Source of the DNA: Diplolepis rosae
Taxonomy: Eukaryota; Arthropoda; Insecta; Hymenoptera; Diplolepididae
Reading direction: 5' to 3'
Length of the DNA: 64,000 nt
Assembly (NCBI GenBank): GCA_030998225.1
Contig: JAPYXD010000700.1
Coordinates: 744,001 to 808,000, forward strand
In this document: positions 11,301 through 24,300 of the stretch, in pieces
How the letters are laid out: each line of letters begins with the position of its first letter
Numbering within the stretch: position 1 is the stretch's first letter
Program-made: the position numbers and the translations under genes
Notes under the pieces: model-generated
Database searches by the model: none
What the model was told of the DNA's origin: nothing
What the model saw: only the letters and a program-made list of their open reading frames with translations

Positions 11301-14300
11301 GTGACCAAGTAATACGCGAGATTACCGGACTCTGACTTTAAATAAGGTGGCCAAGTAATGCGCGAGATTTCCGGAATCTGACTTTAAGATAGGTGGCCAC
11401 GTAATGCGCGAGTTCAATGGACCACAGGACTGATATAAATACATAAGTGTCCTCGTAATATGCGAGTTAAACGAAGTCTGTCCTGAAAAGAGTAGCCAAG
11501 TAATGCGCGAATTCTTAGGAGTATAAGAATTTCTCTAATGTGGCCAAGTAATACGCGAGATTTCCGGACTCTGACTTTAAGTAAGGTGGCCAAGTAATGC
11601 GCGAATTCCTAGGAGTATTAGAATTTTTATAAAGTGACCAAGTAATACGCGAGATTACCGGACTCTGACTTTAAATAAGGTGGCCAAGTAATGCGCGAAT
11701 TCTTAGGAGTATAAGAATTATTCTAAAGTGGCCAAGTAATACGCGAGATTTCCGGAATCTGACTTTAAGTTAGGTGGACACGTAATGCGCGAGTTTAATG
11801 GACCACAGGACTGATATAAATACATAAGTGGCCTCGTAATATGTGAGTTAAACGAAGTCTGTCCTGAAAAGAGTGGCCAAGTAATTAGCGAATTCTGAGG
11901 AGTATAAGAATTGTTGTAAAGTGGCCAACTAATACGCGAGATTTCCCGACTCTGACTTTAAGTAAGGTGGCCAAGTAATACGCGAATTCATAGGAGTATA
12001 AGAATTTTTCTAAAATGGCCAAGTTATACGCGAGATTACCGGACTCTGACTTTAAATAAGGTGGCCAAGTATGCGCGAATTCTTAGGAATGTAAGAATTT
12101 TTCTAATGTGGCCAAGTAATACGCGAGATTTCCGGACTCTGACCTTAAGTAAGGTGGCCACGTAATGCGCGAGTTCAATGGACCACAGGACTGATATAAA
12201 TACATAAGTGGCCTCGTAATATGCGAGTTAAACGAAGTCTGTCCTGAAAAGAGTGGCCAAGTAATGCGCGAATTCTTAGGAGTATAAGAATTTTTCTAAT
12301 GTGGCCAAGTAATACGCGAGATTTCCGGACTCTGACTTTAAGTAAGGTGGCCAAGTAATACGCGAATTCATAGGAGTATAAGAATTTTTCTAATATGGCC
12401 AAGTAATACGCGAGATTACCGGACTCTGACTTTAAGTAAGGTGGCCAAGTAATGCGCGAATTCTTAGGAGTCTAAGAATTTTTCTAATGTGGCCAAGTAA
12501 TACGCGAGATTACCGGACTCTGACTTTAAATAAGGTGGCCAAGTAATGCGCGAGTTCAATGGACCACAGGACTGATATAAATACATAAGTGGCCTCGTAA
12601 TATGTGAGTTAAACGAAGTCTGTCCTGAAAAGAGTGGCCAAGTAATGCGCGAATTCTGAGGAGTATAAGAATTTTTCTAATGTGGCCAAGTAATACGCGA
12701 GATTTCCGGACTCTGACTTTAAGTAAGGTGGCCAAGTAATGCGCGAATTCTTAGGAGTATAAGAATTTTTCTAAAGTGGCCAAGTAATGCGCGAGATTTT
12801 CGGGCGTATAAGAATTTTTATAAAGTAGCCAAGTAATACGCGAGATTTCCGGACTATGATTTTAAGTAAGGTGATCAAGTAATGCGCGAGTTCAATGGAC
12901 CTCAGGACTGATATAAATAGATAAGTGGCCTCGTAATACGCGAGTTAAACGAAGTCTGTCCTGAAAATAATGGCCAAGTAATGCGCGAATTCTTAGGAGT
13001 ATAAGAATTTTTCTAATGTGGCCAAGTAATACGCGAGATTTCCGGACTCTGACTTTAAGTAAGGTGGCCAAGTAGTGCGCGAATTGTTAGGAGTATAAGA
13101 ATTTTTATAAAGTCGCCAAGTAATACGCGAGATTTCCGGACTATGATTTTAAGTAAGGTGATCAAGTAATGCGCGAGTTCAATGGACCTCAGGACTGATA
13201 TAAATAGATAAGTGGCCTCGTAATACGCTAGTTAAACGAAGTCTGTCCTGAAAAGAGTGGCCAAGTAATGCGCGAATTCTTAGGAGTATAAGAATTTTAC
13301 TAATGTGGCCAAGTAATACGCGAGATTTCCGGACTCTGACTTTAAGTAAGGTGGCCAAGTAATGCGCGAATTCCTAGGAGTATTAGAATTTTTATAAAGT
13401 GACCAAGTAATACGCGAGATTACCGGACTCTGACTTTAAATAAGGTGGCCAAGTAATGCGCGAATTCTTAGGAGTATAAGAATTTTTCTAAAGTGGCCAA
13501 GTAATACGCGAGATTTCCGGAATCTGACTTTAAGTTAGGTGGACACGTAATGCGCGAGTTTAATGGACCACAGGACTGTTATAAATACTTATGTGGCCTC
13601 GTAATATGTGAGTTAAACGAAGTCTGTCCTGAAAAGAGTGGCCAAGTAATTAGCGAATTCTGAGGAGTATAAGAATTGTTGTAAAGTGGCCAACTAATAC
13701 GCGAGATTTCCCGACTCTGACTTTAAGTAAGGTGGCCAAGTAATACGCGAATTCATAGGAGTATAAGAATTTTTCTAAAATGGCCAAGTTATACGCGAGA
13801 TTACCGGACTCTGACTTTAAATAAGGTGGCCAAGTATGCGCGAATTCTTAGGAATGTAAGAATTTTTCTAATGTGGCCAAGTAATACGCGAGATTTCCGG
13901 ACTCTGACCTTAAGTAAGGTGGCCACGTAATGCGCGAGTTCAATGGACCACAGGACTGATATAAATACATAAGTGGCCTCGTAATATGCGAGTTAAACGA
14001 AGTCTGTCCTGAAAAGAGTGGCCAAGTAATGCGCGAATTCTTAGGAGTATAAGAATTTTTCTAATGTGGCCAAGTAATACGCGAGATTTCCGGACTCTGA
14101 CTTTAAGTAAGGTGGCCAAGTAATACGCGAATTCATAGGAGTATAAGAATTTTTCTAATATGGCCAAGTAATACGCGAGATTACCGGACTCTGACTTTAA
14201 GTAAGGTGTTCAAGTAATGCGCGAATTCTTAGGAGTATAAGAATTTTTCTAATGTGGCCAAGTAATACGCGAGATTTCCGGACTCTGACTTTAAGTAAGG

Positions 14301-17300
14301 TGGCCAAGTAATGCGCGAATTCTTAGGAGTATAAGAATTTTTATAAAGTGGCCAAGTAATACGCGAGATTTCCGGACTCTGACTTTAAATAAGGTGGCCA
14401 AGTAATGCGTGAATTTTTAGGGGTATAAGAATTTTTCTAAAGTGGCCAAGTAATACGCGATATTTCCGGACTATGATTTTAAGTAAGGTGATCAAGTAAT
14501 GCGCGAGTTCAATGGACCACAGGACTGATATAAATACATAAGTGGCCTCGTTAATACGCGAGTTAAACGAAGTCTGTCCTGAAAAGAGTGGCCAAGTAAT
14601 GCGCGAATTCTTAGGAGTATAAGAATTTTTATAAAGTGGCCAAGTAATACGCAAGATTTCCGGACTCTGACTTTAAATAAGGTAGCCAAGTAATGCGTGA
14701 ATTCTTAGGAGTATAAGAATTTTCATAAAGTGGCCAAGTAATACGCGAGATTACCGGACTCTGACTTTAAATAAGGTGGCCAAGTAATGCGCGAGTTCAA
14801 TGGACCACAGGACTGATATAAATACATAAGTGGCCTCGTAATATGTGAGTTAAACGAAGTCTGTCCTGAAAAGAGTGGCCAAGTAATGCGCGAATTCTGA
14901 GGAGTATAAGAATTTTTCTAATGTGGCCAAGTAATACGCGAGATTTCCGGAGTCTGACTTTAAGTAAGGTGGCCAAGTAATGCGCGAATTCTTAGGAGTA
15001 TAAGAATTTTTCTAAAGTGGCCAAGTAATGCGCGAGATTTTCGGGCGTATAAGAATTTTTATAAAGTAGCCAAGTAATACGCGAGATTTCCGGACTATGA
15101 TTTTAAGTAAGGTGATCAAGTAATGCGCGAGTTCAATGGACCTCAGGACTGATATAAATAGATAAGTGGCCTCGTAATACGCGAGTTAAACGAAGTCTAT
15201 CCTGAAAATAATGGCCAAGTAATGCGCGAATTCTTAGGAGTATAAGAATTTTTCTAATGTGGCCAAGTAATACGCGAGATTTCCGGACTCTGACTTTAAG
15301 TAAGGTGGCCAAGTAGTGCGCGAATTGTTAGGAGTATAAGAATTTTTATAAAGTCGCCAAGTAATACGCGAGATTTCCGGACTATGATTTTAAGTAAGGT
15401 GATCAAGTAATGCGCGAGTTCAATGGACCTCAGGACTGATATAAATAGATAAGTGGCCTCGTAATACGCGAGTTAAACGAAGTCTGTCCTGAAAAGAGTG
15501 GCCAAGTAATGCGCGAATTCTTAGGAGTATAAGAATTTCTCTAATGTGGCCAAGTAATACGCGAGATTTCCGGACTCTGACTTTAAGTAAGGTGGCCAAG
15601 TAATGCGCGAATTCCTAGGAGTATTAGAATTTTTATAAAGTGACCAAGTAATACGCGAGATTACCGGACTCTGACTTTAAATAAGGTGGCCAAGTAATGC
15701 GCGAATTCTTAGGAGTATAAGAATTTTTCTAAAGTGGCCAAGTAATACGCGAGATTTCCGGAATCTGACTTTAAGTTAGGTGGACACGTAATGCGCGAGT
15801 TTAATGGACCACAGGACTGATATAAATACATAAGTGGCCTCGTAATATGTGAGTTAAACGAAGTCTGTCCTGAAAAGAGTGGCCAAGTAATTAGCGAATT
15901 CTGAGGAGTATAAGAATTGTTGTAAAGTGGCCAACTAATACGCGAGATTTCCCGACTCTGACTTTAAGTAAGGTGGCCAAGTAATACGCGAATTCATAGG
16001 AGTATAAGAATTTTTCTAAAATGGCCAAGTTATACGCGAGATTACCGGACTCTGACTTTAAATAAGGTGGCCAAGTATGCGCGAATTCTTAGGAATGTAA
16101 GAATTTTTCTAATGTGGCCAAGTAATACGCGAGATTTCCGGACTCTGACCTTAAGTAAGGTGGCCACGTAATGCGCGAGTTCAATGGACCACAGGACTGA
16201 TATAAATACATAAGTGGCCTCGTAATATGCGAGTTAAACGAAGTCTGTCCTGAAAAGAGTGGTCAAGTAATGCGCGAATTCTTAGGAGTATAAGAATTTT
16301 TCTAATGTGGCCAAGTAATACGCGAGATTTCCGGACTCTGACTTTAAGTAAGGTGGCCAAGTAATACGCGAATTCATAGGAGTATAAGAATTTTTCTAAT
16401 ATGGCCAAGTAATACGCGAGATTACCGGACTCTGAGTTTAAATAAGGTTTCCAAGTAATGCGCGAATTCTTAGGAATATAAGAATTTTTCTAATGTGGCC
16501 AAGTAATACGCGAGATTTCCGGACTCTGACTTTAAGTAAGGTGGCCAAGTAATGCGCGAATTCTTAGGAGTATAAGAATTTTTATAAAGTGGCCAAGTAA
16601 TACGCGAGATTTCCGGACTCTGACTTTAAATAAGGTGGCCAAGTAATGCGTGAATTTTTAGGGGTATAAGAATTTTTCTAAAGTGGCCAAGTAATACGCG
16701 ATATTTCCGGACTATGATTTTAAGTAAGGTGATCAAGTAATGCGCGAGTTCAATGGACCACAGGACTGATATAAATACATAAGTGGCCTCGTTAATACGC
16801 GAGTTAAACGAAGTCTGTCCTGAAAAGAGTGGCCAAGTAATGCGCGAATTCTTAGGAGTATAAGAATTTTTATAAAGTGGCCAAGTAATACGCAAGATTT
16901 CCGGACTCTGACTTTAAATAAGGTAGCCAAGTAATGCGTGAATTTTTAGGAGTATAAGAATTTTTATAAAGTGACCAAGTAATACGCGAGATTACCGGAC
17001 TCTGACTTTAAATAAGGTGGCCAAGTAATGCGCGAGTTCAATGGACCACAGGACTGATATAAATACATAAGTGGCCTCGTAATATGTGAGTTAAACGAAG
17101 TCTGTCCTGAAAAGAGTGGCCAAGTAATGCGCGAATTCTGAGGAGTATAAGAATTTTTCTAATGTGGCCAAGTAATACGCGAGATTTCTGGACTCTGGCT
17201 TAAAGTAAGGTGGACAAGTAATGCGCGAATTCTTAGGAGTATAAGAATTTTTCTAAAGTGGCCAAGTAATGCGCGAGATTTTCGGGCGTATAAGAATTTT

Positions 17301-20300
17301 TATAAAGTAGCCAAGTAATACGCGAGATTTCCGGACTATGATTTTAAGTAAGGTGATCAAGTAATGCGCGAGTTCAATGGACCTCAGGACTGATATAAAT
17401 AGATAAGTGGCCTCGTAATACGCGAGTTAAACGAAGTCTGTCCTGAAAATAATGGCCAAGTAATGCGCGAATTCTTAGGAGTATAAGAATTTTTCTAATG
17501 TGGCCAAGTAATACGCGAGATTTCCGGACTCTGACTTTAAGTAAGGTGGCCAAGTAGTGCGCGAATTGTTAGGAGTATAAGAATTTTTATAAAGTCGCCA
17601 AGTAATACGCGAGATTTCCGGACTATGATTTTAAGTAAGGTGATCAAGTAATGCGCGAGTTCAATGGACCTCAGGACTGATATAAATAGATAAGTGGCCT
17701 CGTAATACGCGAGTTAAACGAAGTCTGTCCTGAAAATAATGGCCAAGTAATGCGCAAATTCTTAGGAGTATAAGAATTTTTCTAATGTGGCCAAGTAATA
17801 CGCCAGATTTCCGGACTCTGACTTTAAGTAAGGTGGCCAAGTAATGCGCGAATTCCTAGGAGTATAAGAATTTTTATAAAGTGACCAAGTAATACGCGAG
17901 ATTACCGGACTCTGACTTTAAATAAGGTGGCCAAGTAATGCGCGAATTCTTAGGAGTATAAGAATTTTTCTAAAGTGGCCAAGTAATACGCGAGATTTCC
18001 GGAATCTGACTTTAAGTTAGGTGGCCACGTAATGCGCGAGTTCAATGGACCACAGGACTGATATAAATACATAAGTGGCCTCGTAATATGTGACTTAAAC
18101 GAAGTCTGTCCTGAAAAGAGTGGCCAAGTAATGCGCGAATTCTGAGGAGTATAAGAATTTTTCTAATGTGGCCAAGTAATGCGCGAGATTTCCGGACTCT
18201 GACTTTAAGTAAGGTGGCCAAGTAATACGCGAATTCATAGGAGTATAAGAATTTTTCTAATATGGCCAAGTAATACGCGAGATTTCCGGACTCTGACTTT
18301 AAGTAAGGTGGCCAAGTAATGCGCGAATTCTTAGGAATATAAGAATTTTTCTAATGTGGCCAAGTAATACGCGAGATTTCCGGACTCTGACTTTAAGTAA
18401 GGTGGCCAAGTAATGCGCGAATTCTTAGGAGTATAAGAATTTTTATAAAGTGGCCAAGTAATACGCGAGATTTCCGGACTCTGACTTTGAATAAGGTGGC
18501 CAAGTAATGCGTGAATTTTTAGGGGTATAAGAATTTTTCTAAAGTGGCCAAGTAATACGCGATATTTCCGGACTATGATTTTAAGTAAGGTGATCAAGTA
18601 ATGCGCGAGTTCAATGGACCACAGGACTGATATAAATACATAAGTGGCCTCGTTAATACGCGAGTTAAACGAAGTCTGTCCTGAAAAGAGTGGCCAAGTA
18701 ATGCGCGAATTCTTAGGAGTATAAGAATTTTTATAAAGTGGCCAAGTAATACGCAAGATTTCCGGACTCTGACTTTAAATAAGGTAGCCAAGTAATGCGT
18801 GAATTTTTAGGAGTATAAGAATTTTTCTAAAGTGGCCAAGTAATACGCGAGATTACCGGACTCTGACTTTAAATAAGGTGGCCAAGTAATGCGCGAGTTC
18901 AATGGACCACAGGACTGATATAAATACATAAGTGGCCTCGTAATATGTGAGTTAAACGAAGTCTGTCCTGAAAAGAGTGGCCAAGTAATGCGCGAATTCT
19001 GAGGAGTATAAGAATTTTTCTAATGTGGCCAAGTAATACGCGAGATTTCCGGACTCTGACTTTAAGTAAGGTGGACAAGTAATGCGCGAATTCTTAGGAG
19101 TATAAGAATTTTTCTAAAGTGGCCAAGTAATGCGCGAGATTTTCGGGCGTATAAGAATTTTTATAAAGTAGCCAAGTAATACGCGAGATTTCCGGACTAT
19201 GATTTTAAGTAAGGTGATCAAGTAATGCGCGAGTTCAATGGACCTCAGGACTGATATAAATAGATAAGTGGCCTCGTAATACGCGAGTTAAACGAAGTCT
19301 GTCCTGAAAATAATGGCCAAGTAATGCGCGAATTCTTAGGAGTATAAGAATTTTTCTAATGTGGCCAAGTAATACGCGAGATTTCCGGACTCTGACTTTA
19401 AGTAAGGTGGCCAAGTAGTGCGCGAATTGTTAGGAGTATAAGAATTTTTATAAAGTCGCCAAGTAATACGCGAGATTTCCGGACTATGATTTTAAGTAAG
19501 GTGATCAAGTAATGCGCGAGTTCAATGGACCTCAGGACTGATATAAATAGATAAGTGGCCTCGTAATACGCGAGTTAAACGAAGTCTGTCCTGAAAATAA
19601 TGGCCAAGTAATGCGCAAATTCTTAGGAGTATAAGAATTTTTCTAATGTGGCCAAGTAATACGCCAGATTTCCGGACTCTGACTTTAAGTAAGGTGGCCA
19701 AGTAATGCGCGAATTCCTAGGAGTATAAGAATTTTTATAAAGTGACCAAGTAATACGCGAGATTACCGGACTCTGACTTTAAATAAGGTGGCCAAGTAAT
19801 GCGCGAATTCTTAGGAGTATAAGAATTTTTCTAAAGTGGCCAAGTAATACGCGAGATTTCCGGAATCTGACTTTAAGTTAGGTGGCCACGTAATGCGCGA
19901 GTTCAATGGACCACAGGACTGATATAAATACATAAGTGGCCTCGTAATATGTGACTTAAACGAAGTCTGTCCTGAAAAGAGTGGCCAAGTAATGCGCGAA
20001 TTCTGAGGAGTATAAGAATTTTTCTAATGTGGCCAAGTAATGCGCAAATTCTTAGGAGTATAAGAATTTTTCTAATGTGGCCAAGTAATACGCCAGATTT
20101 CCGGACTCTGACTTTAAGTAAGGTGGCCAAGTAATGCGCGAATTCCTAGGAGTATAAGAATTTTTATAAAGTGACCAAGTAATACGCGAGATTACCGGAC
20201 TCTGACTTTAAATAAGGTGGCCAAGTAATGCGCGAATTCTTAGGAGTATAAGAATTTTTCTAAAGTGGCCAAGTAATACGCGAGATTTCCGGAATCTGAC

Positions 20301-21350
20301 TTTAAGTTAGGTGGCCACGTAATGCGCGAGTTCAATGGACCACAGGACTGATATAAATACATAAGTGGCCTCGTAATATGTGACTTAAACGAAGTCTGTC
20401 CTGAAAAGAGTGGCCAAGTAATGCGCGAATTCTTAGGAGTATAAGAATTTTTCTAAAGTGGCCAAGTAATGCGCGAGATTTTCGGGCGTATAAGAATTTT
20501 TATAAAGTAGCCAAGTAATACGCGAGATTTCCGGACTATGATTTTAAGTAAGGTGATCAAGTAATGCGCGAGTTCAATGGACCTCAGGACTGATATAAAT
20601 AGATAAGTGGCCTCGTAATACGCGAGTTAAACGAAGTCTGTCCTGAAAATAATGGCCAAGTAATGCGCGAATTCTTAGGAGTATAAGAATTTTTCTAATG
20701 TGGCCAAGTAATACGCGAGATTTCCGGACTCTGACTTTAAGTAAGGTGGCCAAGTAGTGCGCGAATTGTTAGGAGTATAAGAATTTTTATAAAGTCGCCA
20801 AGTAATACGCGAGATTTCCGGACTATGATTTTAAGTAAGGTGATCAAGTAATGCGCGAGTTCAATGGACCTCAGGACTGATATAAATAGATAAGTGGCCT
20901 CGTAATACGCGAGTTAAACGAAGTCTGTCCTGAAAATAATGGCCAAGTAATGCGCAAATTCTTAGGAGTATAAGAATTTTTCTAATGTGGCCAAGTAATA
21001 CGCCAGATTTCCGGACTCTGACTTTAAGTAAGGTGGCCAAGTAATGCGCGAATTCCTAGGAGTATAAGAATTTTTATAAAGTGACCAAGTAATACGCGAG
21101 ATTACCGGACTCTGACTTTAAATAAGGTGGCCAAGTAATGCGCGAATTCTTAGGAGTATAAGAATTTTTCTAAAGTGGCCAAGTAATACGCGAGATTTCC
21201 GGAATCTGACTTTAAGTTAGGTGGCCACGTAATGCGCGAGTTCAATGGACCACAGGACTGATATAAATACATAAGTGGCCTCGTAATATGTGACTTAAAC
21301 GAAGTCTGTCCTGAAAAGAGTGGCCAAGTAATGCGCGAATTCTGAGGAGT
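11300..21350 (+). repeat. Higher-order repeat block L3, 1.8-2.2 kb units
   Basis: The same run of variant subunits recurs with C-unit landmarks at 12,175, 13,940, 16,181, 18,042 and 19,903, giving spacings of 1,765, 2,241, 1,861 and 1,861 bp. Shorter repeats of 430 and 910 bp follow at 20,333 and 21,243. The start of the block (about 11.05-12.4 kb) also matches 2.65-4.0 kb at an offset of 8,404 bp, so L1 and L3 share an ancestor. Block edges are approximate. Confidence 0.78.
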
Positions 21351-24300
21351 ATAAGAATTTTTCTAATGTGGCCAAGTAATACGCGAGATTTCCGGACTCT
21401 GACTTTAAGTAAGGTGGCCAAGTAATGCGCGAATTCCTAGGAGTATAAGAATTTTTATAAAGTGGCCAAGTAATCCGCGAGATTTCCGGAATCTGAATTT
21501 AAATAAGGTGGCAAAGTAATGCGCGAATTCTTAGGAGTATAAGAATTTTTCTAAAGTGGCCAAGTAATACGCGAGCTGTCCGGACTCTGACTTAAATTAA
21601 GGTGGCCAAGTAAGGCGCGAATTCTTAGTAGTCTAAGAATTTTTATATATAGTGGCCAAGTAATACGCGAGATTTCCGGACTCTAACTTTAAACAAGGTG
21701 GCCAAGTAATGCGCGAGTTCCTAGGAGTATAAGAATTTTTATAAAGTGGCCAAGTAATACGCGAGATTTCCGGACTATGACTTTAAGTAAGGTGGCCAAG
21801 TAATACGCGATTTCAATGGACCCCAGGACTGATATAAATAGATAAGTGGCCTCGTAATACGCGAGTTAAACGAAGTCTGTCCTGAAAATAATGGCCAAGT
21901 AATGCGCGAATTCTTAGGAGTATAAGAATTTTTCTAATGTGGCCAAGTAATACGCCAGATTTCCGGACTCTGACTTTAAGTAAGGTGGCCAAGTAATGCG
22001 CGAATTCCTAGGAGTATAAGAATTTTTATAAAGTGACCAAGTAATACGCGAGATTACCGGACTCTGACTTTAAATAAGGTGGCCAAGTAATGCGCGAGAT
22101 TTCCGGAATCTGCCTTTAAGATAGGTGGCCACGTAATGCGCGAGTTCAATGGACCACAGGACTGACATAAATACATAAGTGTCCTCGTAATATGCGAGTT
22201 AAACGAAGTCTGTCCTGAAAAGAGTGGCCAAGTAATGCGCGAATTCTTAGGAGTATAAGAATTTCTCTAATGTGGCCAAGTAATACGCGAGATTTCCGGA
22301 CTCTGACTTTAAGTAAGGTGGCCAAGTAATGCGCGAATTCCTAGGAGTATAAGAATTTTTATAAAGTGACCAAGTAATACGCGAGATTACCGGACTCTGA
22401 CTTTAAATAAGGTGGCCAACTAATGCGCGAATTCTTAGGAGTATACGAATTTTTCTAAAGTGGCCAAGTAATGCGCGAGATTTTCGGGCGTATAAGAATT
22501 TTTATAAAGTCGCCAAGCAATACGTGAGATTTCCGGATTCTGACTTAAAGTAAAGTGGCAAAGTAATGCTCGAGTTCTTAGGAATATAAGAATTTTTATA
22601 AGTGGCCAAGTAATACGTGAGTTAAACGAAGTCTGTCCTGAAAATAATGGCCAAGTAATGCGCGAATTCCTAGGAGTATAAGAATTTTTATAAAGTGGCC
22701 AAGTAATACGCGAGATTTCCGGACTCTGACTTTAAGTAAGGTGGCCAAGTAATACGCGATTTCAATGGACCTCAGGACTGATATAAATACATAAGTGGCC
22801 AAGTAATGCGCGAGTTGAACGTAGTCTGTCCTGCAAAGTGTGGCCAAGTAATGCGCGAATTCTTAGGCGTATAAGAATTTTTATAAAGTAGCCAAGTAAT
22901 ACGCGAGATTTCCGGACTATGATTTTAAGTAAGGTGATCAAGTAATGCGCGAGTTCAATGGACCTCAGGACTGATATAAATAGATAAGTGGCCTCGTAAT
23001 ACGCGAGTTAAACGAAGTCTGTCCTGAAAATAATGGCCAAGTAATGCGCGAATTCTTAGGAGTATAAGAATTTTTCTAATGTGGCCAAGTAATACGCGAG
23101 ATTTCCGGACTCTGACTTTAAGTAAGGTGGACAAGTAATGCGCGAATTCCTAGGAGTATAAGAATTTTTATAAAGTGACCAAGTAATACGTGAGATTACC
23201 GGACTCTGACTTTAAATAAGGTGGCCAAGTAATGCTCGAATTCTTAGGAGTATAAGAATTTTTCTAAAGTGGCCAAGTAATACGCGAGATTTCCGGAATC
23301 TGACTTTAAATAAGGTGGCCGCGTAATGCGCGAGTTTAATGGACCACAGGACTGATATAAATACATAAGTGGCCTCGTAATATGTGAGTTAAACGAAGTC
23401 TGTCCTGAAAAGAGTGGCCAAGTAATGCGCGAATTCTTAGGAGTATAAGAATTTTTATAAAGTGGCCAAGTAATAGTCGAGATTTCCGGACTCTTACTTT
23501 AAGTAAGGTGGCTAAGTATGCGCGAATTCTTAGGAATATAAGAATTTTTCTAATGTGGCCAAGTAATACGCGAGATTTCCGGAATCTGACATTAAGTAAG
23601 GTGGCCACGTAAAGCGCGAGTTCAATGGACCACAGGACTGATATAAATACATAAGTGGCCTCGTAATATGCGAGTTAAACGAAGTCTGTCCTGAAAAGAG
23701 TGGCCAAGTAATGCGCGAATTCTTAGGAGTATAAGAATTTTTCTAATGTGGCCAAGTAATACGCGAGATTTCCGGACTCTGACTTTAAGTAAGGTGGCCA
23801 AGTAATACGCGAATTCATAGGAGTATAAGAATTTTTCTAATATGGCCAAGTAATACGCGAGATTTCCGGACTCTGACTTTAAGTAAGGTGGCCAAGTAAT
23901 GCGCGAATCCTTAGGAGTATAAGAATTTTTATAATGTTGCCAAGTAATACGCGAGATTTCCGGACTCTGACTTTAAGTAAGGTGGCCAAGTAATGCGCGA
24001 ATTCTTAGGAGTATAAGAATTTTTATAAAGTGGCCAAGTAATACGCGAGATTTCCGGACTCTGACTTTGAATAAGGTGGCCAAGTAATGCGTGAATTTTT
24101 AGGGGTATAAGAATTTTTCTAAAGTGGCCAAGTAATACGCGATATTTCCGGACTATGATTTTAAGTAAGGTGATCAAGTAATGCGCGAGTTCAATGGACC
24201 ACAGGACTGATTTAAATACATAAGTGGCCTCGTTAATACGCGAGTTAAACGAAGTCTGTCCTGAAAAGAGTGGCCAAGTAATGCTCGAATTCTTAGGAGT

